Part shown: piece after piece, positions 50,232 to 63,883 of the stretch
Layout of the letters: every line of letters starts with the position of its first letter
How positions within the stretch are numbered: the stretch's first letter is position 1
From: Acanthochromis polyacanthus
Taxonomy: Eukaryota > Chordata > Actinopteri > Pomacentridae
Reading direction: 5' to 3'
Length of the DNA stretch: 64,000 nucleotides
NCBI RefSeq assembly: GCF_021347895.1
Contig: NC_067131.1
Span: 5,794,653-5,858,652, forward strand
The notes under the pieces: model-generated
What the model saw: only the letters and a program-made list of their open reading frames with translations
Told to the model about the DNA's origin: nothing
The model's database searches: none
Translations under genes and position numbers: made by a program

Positions 50232-51964
50232 GTCTGTTTGACGTCTTCTTTGACATTTTCGCTCTAGAAAAGTGGGTTCCTTTGATATCAGACTGCGACT
50301 GGCGGCTTCGTCTGCACATTCGGACTGTGATCACGTGACACTTTGCAGCTTGGGTATAGTAGTGCAGTAGTTCTGACCGTAACAGCTCGGTCAATGGAAC
50401 AGGGTGCCAGCAACCGATAAATAACACCACAGAACGATATGACACTGCTCTATGTGTGTGTTGATCCATCATCAAGTGCACAGGAGGGTGCAGGCTGACC
50501 TAGACTAACATGCTTCCTCTACTGTCGCCTCATGCACCGCAAAGTGTGTCGTCTAGGAACCAGCTAATAGTGCATTAAATGTTGATATCGTCCCTTTTTC
50601 CGGTTTCATTGGTGATGTGAGCCGCGCGAGCGTTGTAAACCTTTACAAAACGTTCACATGTTTTCATCCACATTCTAATAAACGACACAGTGTTCTGCAA
50701 CAAATTAAAACACAGACAACAGGTGAGATACACGTTAAAGTCATACAAAACCAGAACAACTAAAAGCTCCACAAACGAGAAGAGGAGGACTCATCGGGAT
50801 GATCGGAACGAGGACGAACAAAATGCCATCTAACAGCGTGTAAATCTAAGCCCGTTCAGATTCACTGCATGGCGCTATTCTCACAATAAATCCCTTTACA
50901 ATGGCAACATTCAAACGAAATGAGAAAAAGAACACACTGAAACGTCTGAATCTGAATAGAACAGGCCAGTGCAAACACAGTTTGTCATCGTTTGAACTGC
51001 AAATGAGCGTCCTAGTGCAGGAGAGAAAGGAGGAGATGCAGTTTTCTTTATTGCTCGGTGCGTTTTGTTGGTTTCCAGTTGCACTACAATAATACTGACA
51101 TGCTAAGATGAAGCTGTGGGAGGAGAAACATGGTAACGGTGGGTGTGTGAGCGTCAAAGTTTGAGTTTAATTCCAGTTTCGGTGATGATTTCAGATGTAC
51201 ATTCCCCTTCTGTGAATTCCACGTTCATCGTCCTACATTCTTTGTTTCTTTTTACATTTTTTTTTCAGTTCATCTCTGTTCATTACGGCCACCGTTTCTC
51301 AGCTCGTCCACCATCGCACAAGTCCGACCGCCTCTCCGTTCACATTCGGCAGATGTTTCTTCGAAAGCGGGGATGAGAGGAAAGCTGCATGCGAGACGGG
51401 AGCTCCCTGATCCGAGGAGGAGGGTCGGCATGTTCCAGGTAAGGTAGTCCGGTGTGAGCTGACGTTTGGCGTCAAAGTGTCCGACCATTCATTCGACAAA
51501 CAGTTTGTAACAGAGAAGAAGAAGAAGAAGAAGATAGCTAGTAATAAATCCGATTGCCGATCACAGTAGCCCCTGACTGTTTGGCTGGTAATAGGAAGGG
51601 ATAAAAGAGGAGAGAAGAGGAGCAGCATGTATTCTTCTAAAGATAGTGTCACGATACGCAGCTCTCATTAAACCTACAGGTAATAAATAATAATGGAGCA
51701 GTAGGCTAATCATTCCCACGACAAGTTTAGGTCACAGACAAGAAAACAAGGAAAGTCCTGTGAGATCAAAAGTGCACAAACGACGGAGGGGTGAGTCCTC
51801 TTTCGTCCTCTAAAGTTCCAACGAAGACAATCAATCCAGGAGATAATGATGGATGTGTTTCCCTGGACAGCGAGGACGGGATCCAGCGTTGCAGCACTAC
51901 GGCAGGGTAAGAAGAGCTCAGTCTGGACGGGTACAGTTTGTGTGTTTGTGTCGGGGGGGGGGTG

Positions 51965-54900
51965 TTACACAATGAGTGGTCCACGGCGGGGATGTTTGGG
52001 GCTCTGGCCGTCCCTGTTCTCGGCCCCCTGCTCCTCCAGGTTGATGTTGCTGGTGGAGGTGTGGTGGGGGCGGGGCTCCAGAACAGGCCTGTAGCCCCCG
52101 AGGTACATCAGATCTGGAGGAGGCGGAGACGAGAAGAAAAACGAAGGTTACGCCGTTAAATCACATCCAAACACAGATGAAAAGCTGCTGCATGGTTAGA
52201 TTTTCTTGTCACTTAAAAGCTGAAATGATTAGTGGATTAGTCCAGCAGGCGACTGACTAGTATGTTGATAATTAATCACAACTTCTTCCTTGTATGGATT
52301 TAATGCATTTTTGTTGGACTTGAGGAAGCACAATGATACGATTTTGATATTATCTTTTCTTCAGTGCGATAAAGTACAAAGTTATTTGCATTTTATTAGA
52401 TGAAATCAACAGCTCTACCCATCTTAGCTGTCGTTTTCCACAAAAATCGGTAATGTATGACAACTTGTACACTGATAACTCAATCAAGTTTGGTTTGTTT
52501 TGGCTGCCATACATCTATTTGTCATCTAATTTTTGGCTTTTTCTGACTTAAACAATGAATAACTTCACTGCAAAACAAACAACCTGCAGATTAATGGGTG
52601 ATTAAAACAAAAATTAGTTGCAAAATGTGTATTAATTTCCTCTTATGTGTAGTAAATGATAATGAAAAACAGCAGATTTGAGTCTTGGAGGCATCGCATG
52701 ACTCAAAAGGTTAAATTAACCTGTCATAGCTGATTTTAAAGCTGATGTTTCTAACAGTGTTAGTCCCAAAAGTGAAAAGTCTACTCCATCCCCCTCAGCA
52801 GAACATGGAACAATAATACAGAATAATTGGAACAGAACTAGTTAATATGTATAAAACTGAACAGTACTTGCACTTTTATAATTGGCTGCTGTTTCTTTTT
52901 AACATTTCTTTTAGTTATCTGTATGTTGTCAGCTTGTGTCTTCAGTGTGTTTTAATATGGGTTGCATTTTATTTTTGGAGCCTCGTCACAAGAGAATTTC
53001 TGTCACCGTTTGGGGCAGACAATAAAGTCTACCTACCTATATTTCTAGTCTGGCAAATATTTCACCAAGAGACAGCAAGACATAAATGTAATGTTGCCGG
53101 GCTTCACTGTAACCTACAGTACATGTTTGCGCTACAAGAGGACACTTTTTTTCTTCATATTTGTCTCGATAATTAGCTCCGATGACGCCATGATGAGCCC
53201 TGTCGCTGAAACCAGAAGAGTTGCTGTTTATTTTACTTACTAACAGCGTGATTTTAAAACATATAACATGACAAGATTATCGCGTAATATATCCTTATGT
53301 TTAATCAGCATTTTTTCAGCAAAAGCTGTTTGTTACGTAGCAGTTTTGTTCACTGTTCATGAATTCAGAAGAGCCCATTCTTGCTGTGTGCAGCATGAAA
53401 CCAGATCACGGTAGCGATGACTGCCTGACTTCTTTATTGAACTCTCTTGAGGCTCTTCTGTAAACAGATACACCAATTCATCTTCTGTTCTTCTACTGAA
53501 AAGTGGAGCGTTGTTGCCTCCAACACTCTCAGAGCTGAAACATTAAACCACACCGGCCAAATCAAGCGAGATCATAATCTAATGGATTTGGAAAAAAAAA
53601 AAAGGCAGATTTTCCATGTTTGCATCCCAGTCAGGAAAGATGTTACATGTGCTGCAGAAAAACAGTCCCTGGCTGGATGTCATTCAGCGTCACAGAAGAC
53701 TTTGTCATGGTGCCACTTTGCTAGCTAAACGTCCACATTAACGCCCTCTGCCAACGTGGAATCTCTCTCATCCGCTGGTTGCTGCAGTATAGAACAGGCT
53801 GCTGCTAATCTTTGATAATCTGCTCTTTTTCTTTTATTTTCTTGCACTATTTTTTGTATTTGTTGTCATAACACCGAAAGTTTCCCCGCTGCTGAATCAA
53901 TAAAGGTTTAATCCATCCATCTATCTATCTATCTATCTATCTACAGTACTTGAAGAGTTTATTATGTAAGAAAATGATATCAAGTTCTGACAAATACTGA
54001 ATTACGAATGACTCTAATTTGAATCGGAGCCAAAAAGTTTGATCAGGACATCCTAATAACTTTGTAAAGTCTTTACCTGAATTAAAATGAATGATGCAAA
54101 TTATATTCTAGAAGATTTTGAAATTGAATTTTGGCGAAGTTACATTGCCAGGTCCAATTGAAAGATTTGTTTTTTTAACCCTTTCTCCTGCAGTTAAACA
54201 TATTCAACAAGAGAACGAGAAAAAGAAAAGAATTACTGAGAATGTGAACAATATTTAACATCTGAGCATTGCAAAAAAAATAGTACAAAGTGGATTCTGA
54301 GCTGAGACTGATGTTACAAACTTAGCAAATAAATGTAAATATGACACTTTCAAATATTTTTTATGGCTGAATATTATTGTAAAACACAATGTTAAGTTAA
54401 TGTGCAAGAAGATAGGCAGTTAAAATAAGAACAACAGAAGGGTGATTGTTATGATGCATGAATATAAAATGCAAAACCATCTGCAGTTTGAAACCCTGGT
54501 GTCTGATCTTCCGTCTAACCATAACTCCATACCTAGTCCTCAATGTGCACTGGGCACGACTCCTCATCTGTCCATCCGAAAGAAAGCGAGAGGAGGAAAA
54601 AAAGACAGAGGAGGAGGAGAAGAGAGGCAGAAAGAAGAGAGAGGAAGGAAGGAAAATGTCCGAGGAAAGACAGCAGAGGATGTGAAGAATGATGGAGGGG
54701 AAAAAGGAGAGAAACAGAGAGATAACAGAACACTTTTACGACACATGAATAGAAAACATGTCACAACATCCACCAGTAAACACCGACTGGGTTTGAGGGA
54801 ATGGAGGGAGGTGGGTTTGAGAGGGGAAGAGTCCGAGTGATGCAGAGCTAAAGGCTGTGGAGGAAGTTTGAATCCAGAATTATTCGTTTACAAGCTCAGC

Positions 54901-56131
54901 TGACACCAAGTGGTGAACCCAACACTAAACTGTTTGTTCTGTGATTTATTACAGGAGCTTTATTTGAACAGAGTGGAGACAAACTGAGAAAAATAGCATC
55001 TTAAAGATCATAAAAATAGGTTAAATAGGTTTGAATCTTTTGTTTGTGAATCTTAACATTATTCAACTGCACGAGATCTTTTGTAATATTTTGGGATATT
55101 ACAATGCAAGCTTTGTTGACTTTTTTATCATGTTTTACATCTCATGTATCTTGGGTTCCTGGCAGCTTTGTACTTCATTAAATTGAAAAAATAAGAAATG
55201 AGACTAATAGGTGATTTTGTGCTGAGAAAGTGCACATGACATGTGGGATATGGATGGTTTAAAAGGTGCTAAACAAAGACGAAGTGAAGCGAAAGCAACC
55301 AGGACTCCACAGGATTAAATAACCTAAAGTCGGGGAACAAAGTCGACACCTTTAGCTCCGATCACAGCAGCCCACCAGGTGAGGTGAAGCAGAGAGTTGG
55401 GATTCAGGGAGGACAGGAGGGAAGATGGAGGGTGTGAAAAATGAGTTGCAGATGTTTGGCAAAGCGGCTCGGAGCTGGCAGACACTGAACATGAACTTCA
55501 ACTTTTTGGGAAAAGACCAGATTGTTTCTCTCTCTCGCGCAAACAGAGAACGTGACATGCAGAATTCACCCGTCAGACACACGATAAGATGCACTCGGAC
55601 AGTCTCGCGCTAACAAACACACACCAGGGCTTCGGCTACGGGGGAGAGGAGAGAGAGAGTGCACAGCTAACTGGTTTCTGAAGAAGCAATGAAGCACCAC
55701 AACACCAAAGGGTAAGGATGAAGAGAAGAAGGAAGGCTCCGGATCTTCATGCTGGGCAAAGATGCTACAAAAAAAAAAAAAATCCTCTCTGATCGCTGAA
55801 TCCTAGTTGGCTTTTCTTGTTTCTGCCTCGCTTGACTTTACATTAGCACGTTAGCATGTCAAGCTAAAGTGTCAGAAATCCTTAAGTCGTCTGACTCATG
55901 CACTCCTCCTCACCCTCCCACCCTTCACTCTCAGTCCTCAGCTCTCACTGGTCCATGTTCGAGAGGTTGCCACTCACCGGCGAATCGGCTGTCGGGAGCC
56001 TGCTCATTATCCAACCCCAAAGAGGGCGTGTCACAGAGGGCGACGCCCTGATTGTTATTGGCCAACTCTGGACACCTGCTCCGCCCACCTGCAAGCGAGG
56101 GCAAAAGTCAAACAAGAGCAGCCAGGCACAG

Positions 56132-56164
<33 letters not shown>

Positions 56165-57773
56165 AGGCAGGATGAGGGAGGGAGGAGGGGAGGAAGGGGT
56201 GAGGTCGGCCATGCTAGAATGGCAATAATAAAATAATAACATCAGGTTTAAAGGGAGGCTGGCTCGGTGATTTGTGACGCTCTTTTAGCAGAAAGTGGTC
56301 CGAGTGTGGGCTGATTTTAAGGGATAAAAGGTGCTGGTTGGTTTAGCTTCATAAATGCTACAATATATGTAATTAAATCTGGTGATTTTCAGACGGAGGC
56401 GTGACAATGAGCATGCAGAGCTGAAAAAATGTGACTAGTGGAGAACTGGAATTAATAAAGTGAGCTCTGACTTAATTAAAAAGAAAATGCTGCAAAAAAG
56501 AAACAAAAGAAAAACATCTCAGGCTAAATCTGGAGTTTTCCATCAACACAGCAGCAGAAGTTTGTCTTTTTACTACGTTCAACTCACAAAAACTTGTATT
56601 TTTCATTTGCATAATAATTAGCTGTCTGATTAAAAAAAGATTTATGTTCTGTGGACAGAAAATGCAGGAGAACAACAGGTGACTATATGTCTGTAAGGAA
56701 CTTTGTGACTTTCTTAATGAAAGATTTACACAAATAAATTTCTTAAAAAAGATTCTGTACTGAATAAAAAGCTTTACTATAAGGAGCTGGGCGATGTGAT
56801 GTATCGTGAGACAGAAATGTTGTCATATCGTATTTCCAGTTTTTGTGGAAACTGCTTCAAATCAATGAACACAATGATATGATTTTTTTCCTTTTTTATC
56901 AGTGTGATCATTTATCTTTAATTTATCTGGACATCTTTTTTTTTCAAAAACTGATAACTTGATAAAGTTTGAGTTGAGTTTGTTTTGGCTCTATATTAAT
57001 TATTCTCCTTACCATTTGAAGAAAGTTCTCAGATTTGCACCACACGTCTATTTATAACACATTTTTAAGCTTTTCCTGGACAACGTTCTTGTTTTTTATT
57101 CAGTTAAACTGGTCTCATTTAGAGTCACATTGTTCAGTAAAGTGATGCAACATTTTTTAAAAATGATTTAATGATCTAATTTGTCATTAACTTCAGTCAT
57201 TTACACAAAGCTTCTTTGCTTAAAAATACCCGTCATGTCGCTGTGAAGCTGCTTCTCTTCTTGTATTCTCTTGCTGTCACTCGGCTCAGTGTTTGCTGCC
57301 ACATTAGTGCGACACACTGGAGTGAACGAACGTTTGTTTTTGGTGTCTGTTTCCTCACTAATTCGATAAGGTGACAAATGAGACGACAACATAAAAAGAA
57401 GTGTGTGGATGATCGTTGTGCCTTTTCCAGCATGGCCACTTAGTAAATCCTGACATGTTCAATATGAGCTCGTTCATGCAGCAGGCCTGATTCTGAGCAG
57501 CGAGTGAGTGAGAGTTAATAAGAAGGAAGTGGCAGAGATGACTGGATGACTGGCAGCTCAGCACAGAGACACAGACAGGGCACATTCAGAAGCTGTCTGG
57601 CAGCGCTGGTGCAGATGCACACGCGTGTGCGTGCAAACATACATCCTACAGTGCGTGTGCTCATTCACAGTCTGTCAGGCAGCACAGGTCCGCTCGTCTC
57701 CTAAAGAACTGAAAGGTCATTAAGCAGCTCACAGGTGCTCAGAGGTTGTTTCGGTCCGGCCCGAGGTGTCACA

Positions 57774-57804
<31 letters not shown>

Positions 57805-60800
57805 ATCCACAGAGAAGCTAATTTACATATCAAACTGTTGTCTCATGAAAGGTGACCTTGTTCTGTTTGCTTCGAGGACTGGACTCACACTCGCTGTACA
57901 ACACAACACTTTCTTCAGCACTCTCCACTGCTCTCACTTCCTTACAGACACACAAACAGCGCTCGGCAGCAGTGCAGGTGGAGCGTAAAGCAGCTTCATG
58001 ATGCAGCAGCTGAAAACACACCGAATGCAGACCGCGAAGCTTTGTGAGCGAAAACACGACACACTTCATATCCAAACGGTAAAACACAAAAACATACATG
58101 TTGTACACACACAGACGTTCATACAGAGGTGCAGATCATGCAGATGCAGGTCAGTAGCGTTGTGCACAGCAGAACCTCATCTCAACAACACAGGATGTCT
58201 GCAGGAGCTGGTCTCCTTCCTGATCGATCGGGAAATATCTGTCACTAATTACCAGCCATTAAATTCAGAATGAGGAAAGAATGCTTGTAAAATCGGACAA
58301 GGAAATAAATAAAAGTCACTCAGAGTTTTACTACCTCCTCCATCAGCAGCAGAACAATTCAGGGGCTGGATTCTCTGGTTGACGGACTGAGGTGGTAAAT
58401 GTCGTCCAAATAGGGGGAAATGCTGCCCGCAGTCATTCCTAAGTTGTTTTATTTGGATGTTGTGGTCTACTGTTAACGTTAAAACATTTGCAGCATCAGA
58501 GGGTGGGGGATTTTCAGCGCTATCCAATTCACTATTTAACTCTCCTGTTGTCCTCATTTACAGGCACCAAAAATCTTGTTTCCTTGTCTGAAAAAAAATC
58601 CAAAACTTCAGCCAAAAAAATTTCCCCAAATTTCTGAAAATTTGCAAAACTTTCAGGAAGAAAATTCCAACAATTCCTTAAAAGTTATATTTAAAATAAA
58701 ATCCCCCAAATTTGGAAAGAAAATTCTTGTAAATATTTTCAAGAAATGAGTAAAAAAAATCCTAAAAATATCTAAAGTGATTACACATATAAATATCAGT
58801 ACAACTTCTATTTTCTTTAAGAACATTCACAAAAAATCAACCAAAATCCAGCGAATTTCGCTGGATTTTGGTTGATTTTTTGTGAATGTTCTTAACAAAA
58901 CATTTTTAACATTTTTTTTCCCACCGAAAAATGTTCAAAGATTTTCCAAAAATGTTAAAAACGTGGACATCAGAAGTTTTAATGTGAAAATATTTTTTTT
59001 CCCCACATTTTCAAACTAAAACACGAGGGTTAAACCATAAAGCCTGCCTTCTAGGTCCTGTGAGTCTACGGGGGCAACTTAAAAGTCCATTTCTGATCTA
59101 CAACTTGATTTTTTTCTTGCTTTAACACACTGAAATAAATATTTTAATTCATGTTAGAATCAGACTTCTAGATTTCTAAGCACTGCTACATCCAGCTCCA
59201 GTTCAATCAGTCCAGAACTTAAATGAAATAAGATGATATAATGACTGCATCATTAGTCTAATCAGTAATTCTATCACATTAGAGCATCTGTAGTGAGTAA
59301 AATTTGGTTGGTGATGTATTTAGATGTCATTAGCTCAGCCCTCCCTGTGATGTAGAGCAGGTTTCTGGTGCACACGTTCTGCATGAGAAGCCATTCACTC
59401 CGGTTCATATGCTGCGTGTTGCGGTGGTCTCAGCCGACACTGCATGCTGCCCCATCTAGAGGACAATAACTGACATGGGACTCCTTTATTTTGAAAGGGT
59501 TGCCATCACTCAGCCATGATTCAAAAAGATCTACTGACAGATCAACCACTTAGTTTGTATGAAAAGGGTGTATTTCTTTTTTCTCATGGCCTGAGAGCAA
59601 CAAATGCAAAGGGAGGTGAGAGGTCAGGGGTGAAAGGTGAGGGATGGTTACCATAGTTACCTTTCCCATTAGATGGGGAGGAGCAGTCCTCTTCAGTGAC
59701 ATCATTTCCCTGAGAAAAACAGACAAAACTGCTTTGTAAAATTTGATAAAAAGTAGACTAGCACTTCAAAAAGCATGAAACACCGTGCTCAGCAAACACC
59801 AGCCAGTTAGTCACCTCTGAGTCCTGCTCCTCTACAGCAACTGAGTATTTTTGTTCCTTTGGCTCCTTGGAAAACTCCTGAATGACAGAAAAGATCCAGA
59901 GTTGATAGTGGGACGACGAATTAATGTAAAATTATAACTCTGCGCTGCTAACTTCCCCTCATCCTCACCCCGTCCTGCTGCGACAGTCCTCGGCTCTCCA
60001 TGGGGGCGTCCTGGCTCTCCTCGCCCTCCACCTCCACCCCATCGTCCCCCCGGGCTCGCCTTCGGCCCCGGCCAGGTAGGACCCTGACATGGAGGACATG
60101 GTGTCAGTGCTGATGTGGGAGTGCTGCGAGTGGGACGAGGCCATGGACATCACTGACTGGGCCAGGCTGCTGCTCACTGGGTCTGACAGACAGACGAAGA
60201 CACACATCACGGTCCGACTCGGGGTTTGGATGATGTTTTTGTTTCATCCCTTTGGCTGCCAGGTGACATTTCCACCAGTTTGGAATGAAAAATGATCCTT
60301 TTTCTCTCAGAGATAACAACAGCAGAAAACTTAGATTATTGCTCTGGGAGGAGAGAGAATAAATCTGTGAAAAGAGCGGTTTTATATTGTTCATTTGAAC
60401 GCCAAAGCTCGTCAGCTGGACTGAAAGTAAAAACGTCACAATGGTTCAATTTTCAAGCACTGGCTAACACAACAATTGGTCTTGTAGAAACATGTTTGAA
60501 GTCATTATTTTATTGAGCCTTTCATTCCAGCTGCAAAAACAGTCCTCGCTTCCTGTTTTGTGCTGAAAAACCACCCAGCAGATTTCCCGTAAAATCCGAT
60601 CCGGTGGCACCGACATAAAACGCTGAGGTGGTGCGAGCTGCTGATTTATTTATGTTAAAAGGCTTCAAAGTGCGCCTTGAGCTCTTTGCGAGCTTTCATG
60701 CAAAATTTCAGAGACGCTGAACACCATTTTTGGGGAAAATGGCTTTCCTGACTGGACGCTGCATCTCAGTCTGAGGTCTTGAAAAGGAAATGAAAGGAGG

Positions 60801-63800
60801 AGAAACAAATCTGTTGTGAGCTGCAGCCTCAGTTTAAAGCAAAATAAAACGAACTGCGCTAATTGGACAGAGAGAGATTGTATGTCAAACAGCACAAAGG
60901 AGCTCTACATTAAGGAGAACGTAGAAATTAGAACACTAAAGGAACATAGGTGACTTATAGCGGTGCATTGAGATATGACAGAGTGGAGAAGAGTGCTTCA
61001 ATAATGGATTTTATTACTTATTTTTGCAAATGAATCTTAAATGACCATTGTGAGTGTGCTTCTCTTTTAGTAAACTCTTCTTGGGTCCAGAATGGGACAA
61101 AGTACAGGTAATAAATGACTTTAAGTTGGACTATTATTTTATTTCTATTCGCTCACATGCTGACTGTAATTTCAGGCTTGCATGTAGATGGGATAAAATG
61201 AACACTATCACTGTTGTTCTTTTAGCTTTTCATTAAAAATGCATCGCAAAGATTTGATTTTACAAATTGCTTTCTGGTCCTTAATTTTATTTCCTTTGGC
61301 TCTAAGAAATGATGCCTGCTTCCTGACATATTAATTATTCAGAGCTCTGAACTTAAACTAAAAATTGTTTCTGTGCATGTTTAATGTGTTGAAATTAAAC
61401 TCAGACCTCTGTCATTTTTAAAACATCATGGTGATGCGCTTCCTTGTAGAAATGTGAGGATTATTCAGAAATGAAAAACCAACATGTTGAATTTTACCTC
61501 ATTTTTCTGTAAAAAAGACGCATGATGAACGAAGCTTAAATACAATATCAGCATTGGCTATTCACAAAATGAAACACAAAACTGAACAATAAAAATACAC
61601 AGTATTTAAGGAAATCAAAGTGATTCATGTAATAATATCAGTTGCTGCAGCTGTACAAGCTACTAGTTTTTTTGTCATTTTAGATTTGTATCTGAGCCCC
61701 TAAAATCCACCTACCCAGATCCTCTTTCCTCTTGGGGGCATAAAAGTGCATAATGCAGATAATAACATTTTACAGTGAAGGTTCTGGCTTATGTTTGTGC
61801 TAGGTTTAGGTTTGGGTGTGTGAGTGTACCTTCAGGGGAGGTGATGGTGGAGGAGAGCGGGGTGCCGGTGCAGGACGACTGGTCGATGGCTCCAGACGAG
61901 GACAGAGTCAGGTTCTCGCTGTCTGGAGTCACTCCACACTGAAACACAACGAGAGCACAACGCTACACGATCTAATGCACTCCAACGCGCAAACAAGCGT
62001 GTACAATCCCACAGCAGCTGGAGAAATCCGACACTGAGATAATGTGCTTTCTCTTTGTCTGCGTTTCGCACACGCTCTCACCTCCTGCTGGTCCGCAACG
62101 AGTTTGTGGCGACAGGCCTCCGACTCACTGCAAGACTTCTCATCCTCCTCCTCAGGAAGCACAGAGGAATTCTGGGAAAGTGACCTAAAATATACGACGA
62201 AATGGAATTATAAGACAAATGGGTTTGATGCCCCGGTTTGCAGTCAACACTGAAACAACACAGAGGTGAATAATCACAATATGAAGCTACTTCTAGTGTT
62301 GAAATCCAACATAAAACATTATACAGGGTGACCCAAAAGTTTGGAAACAAATGAAAAGTCTATAATCCAAATAATATATGTTATTTCAATAAATCAGTTC
62401 CACAGATATATTCAGAGGAGTAACAGATTAGTGTAAAACAAACATATTTCGACATGTTCATGTTTGTTTCTTATACAAAGACGTGAACGTTTCCACCAGC
62501 TGGTTACACTGGTATCCTCTGGAATGTATCTTCATTTATGCTTATGAAGGTTCCTCAAACTGGACAGTAAATGTTGCCTCATAGTACTTTTAGATGTTTA
62601 AAAAAATTAAAACTGTCAGATACTTTACCATCAAGAGTTTAGAGATCTGACACTGATGGCCTGCATTTTGAAGTTCTGCTCCAGCATACCTGGACCTTAT
62701 GGTTCTATTCATTTTCTTCCGAGTTATTGCTCTCAGCAAATACTATGCTTTTAAGTTATTTTATTATGGTATAACAAAAATGGGTAAAATAAGAGTGAAT
62801 TCATGCACCCCCAACTCAAATAGACACTGCAGTTAAACTTTGTTTCCAAACTCATGGGTCCCCCTGCATTTCTAACATTGCATTTAGTAGCTGCAGAAAC
62901 TTGTGCATTTGTGTTTTTCCTCTGTGCTCTTATTGCTGGTTTGATCTATTGTCTGTGTGCAAAAGACAGTCAAGCAGCATCTGAATGCGAGTCTGATCCC
63001 CGTTGGCTGACTGTTTGTTTGTATATTATCAAGTCTGAACAAACCAGGACCAAACAGTCCTGACAGGATTGCACAGAATTTACTGCATTGTGTGTTAGAT
63101 TCTATATAAATAATGGCGAAGATTTATTATTTTTCTCTTTGATTGATGCTTCATTAAAATACTTGATTTGAAGCCATTCTGCACTTAGCTTTACAGAGCA
63201 ACTTCTGTGTGTAAGAAGACAGAGAATCTAGACAAAAATGAAATAATAAACAGCTCTACGCCACAGTTTTGCTCTTTTGGGAGAAAAAAACAAACTGTCT
63301 TCACTGATACATGAAGTAACCTTGAATCTAATAGCCGCACAAATCACAAGGCGACAATCAGCTGATAATGCCCGAAGCAGTCAGTCCCACTTTGCTGCTG
63401 ATTCGAGCTGAAAACAGAAGCACCAACTGTCAGTAACACTCCATCTCTGACCGAGGCAGACTCACTTTGAACCACTCTTCTTGAGCTTGAGTCCCTGACT
63501 GGAGTTGGAGTGGTCCAGAGGGGAGAGGGAGCGGGCCGGTGCCGGGTGGGGCTCGCTGCTGTACGGAGGAAGAGCTCCGGAGACGTGGCTGGGACCAGAG
63601 TGGAGAGGAGGAGGAGCCACCGAGGAGGTGTTGAGGGGTCCGTTCAGCGCCTCCAGGAGAGACACCGCCTCGTAGCCTGGAGGGATGTGCTCTGACGCCT
63701 GCGAGGAGGACAGCACACGGCGAATGTGAGCTTAATGTGATCAGGAATAATCGTTATTCTAAAAACGTTCAGATGAGAGTTCCGTCTCACCGAGTGTTCC

Positions 63801-63883
63801 TCTGAGTCGGAGGTCTGGGAAGTGATGACAGGGTTAAAGCTGGTGGGTGACAGAGGACTGAGCTTCTTCCTCATTGCTCGGAT
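51965..63883 (-). CDS. rnf157: E3 ubiquitin-protein ligase RNF157, C-terminal part
   Basis: RNF157 is a RING E3 ligase related to Mahogunin (MGRN1) and in mammals is mainly neuronal. Only its Ser/Glu-rich regulatory tail is here; the RING and earlier exons lie beyond the right edge. Visible exons: 63791-63883, 63466-63698, 62082-62184, 61830-61938, 59969-60182, 59815-59877, 59661-59709, 51965-52113. Diagnostic motifs in order: RAMRKKLSPLSPTSFNP, TSQTSDSEEHS, IPPGYEAVSLLEALNGPL, SQGLKLKKS, ENLTLSSSGAIDQSSCTGTP, SLAQSVMSMASS, DTMSSMSGSYLAG, EEQDSEGNDV. These fit RNF157 better than MGRN1. The exon at 59969-60182 has a run of six G where seven are needed to keep the acidic frame and join in phase. 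Read literally it is frameshifted, probably a sequence error. The last exon ends GPLIV and follows a 7.5-kb intron. Confidence 0.92.
53810..53943 (+). repeat. LINE tail ending in (ATCT)n
   Basis: AATCAATAAAGGTTTAATCC followed by CATC then six or so ATCT units is the usual end of a fish RTE/Rex-type non-LTR element. Confidence 0.6.
54565..54735 (+). repeat. Polypurine tract
   Basis: About 170 nt in which almost every base is A or G on the plus strand (for example GAGGAGGAGAAGAGAGGCAG). It gives a spurious Lys/Glu/Arg-rich frame. It is a simple-sequence region able to form triplex DNA. Confidence 0.75.
56133..56162 (+). repeat. Homopolymer G30
   Basis: Thirty uninterrupted G, inside a G-rich context reaching to about 56200 (GGGAGGGAGGAGGGGAGGAA). 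The exact length is uncertain in any sequencing technology. Confidence 0.85.
57774..57802. repeat. (CA)n microsatellite
   Basis: About 14 CA units in the last rnf157 intron. Confidence 0.9.
58540..59029 (+). mobile_element. piggyBac-like MITE in the last intron of rnf157
   Basis: Flanked by TTAA on both sides (58536-58539, 59030-59033). Ends are CTCTCCTGTTGTCCTCATTT and AACACGAGGG-type. It contains a perfect 79-bp palindrome at 58817-58895. It belongs to the same family as 44207-44705 and 49101-49610. Confidence 0.8.
62324..62866. mobile_element. mariner-type MITE in an rnf157 intron
   Basis: Left end CAGGGTGACCCAAAAGTTTG and right end complementary to CAGGGGGACCCATGAGTTTG, about 31 bp each. 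TA precedes the left end; the right side has CA. 543 bp, no transposase frame. Related to mariner-like elements with CAGGGTG ends. Confidence 0.75.

Larger units (their letters stand above)
52114..59660. other. Large last intron of rnf157
   Basis: 7.5 kb without coding exons. It holds fragments similar to hAT-type ends (52310-52560 and 56780-57100, with phrases such as CTGGGCGATGTGATGTATCG), a LINE tail with microsatellite (53810-53943), a purine tract, a G run, a CA repeat and a piggyBac-like MITE. These are listed separately where clear. Confidence 0.5.

Noticed and set aside
54442..54840. 132-codon frame very rich in Lys, Glu and Arg
   Set aside because: Translation of a polypurine simple-sequence tract; all three frames are charged and open.
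51965..63883. MGRN1 as identity of the right-hand gene
   Set aside because: The tail carries SQTSDSEEHS, SLAQSVMSMASS and STDTMSSMSGSY-type segments that I associate with RNF157; MGRN1 shares only parts such as PPGYE..SLLEALNG.
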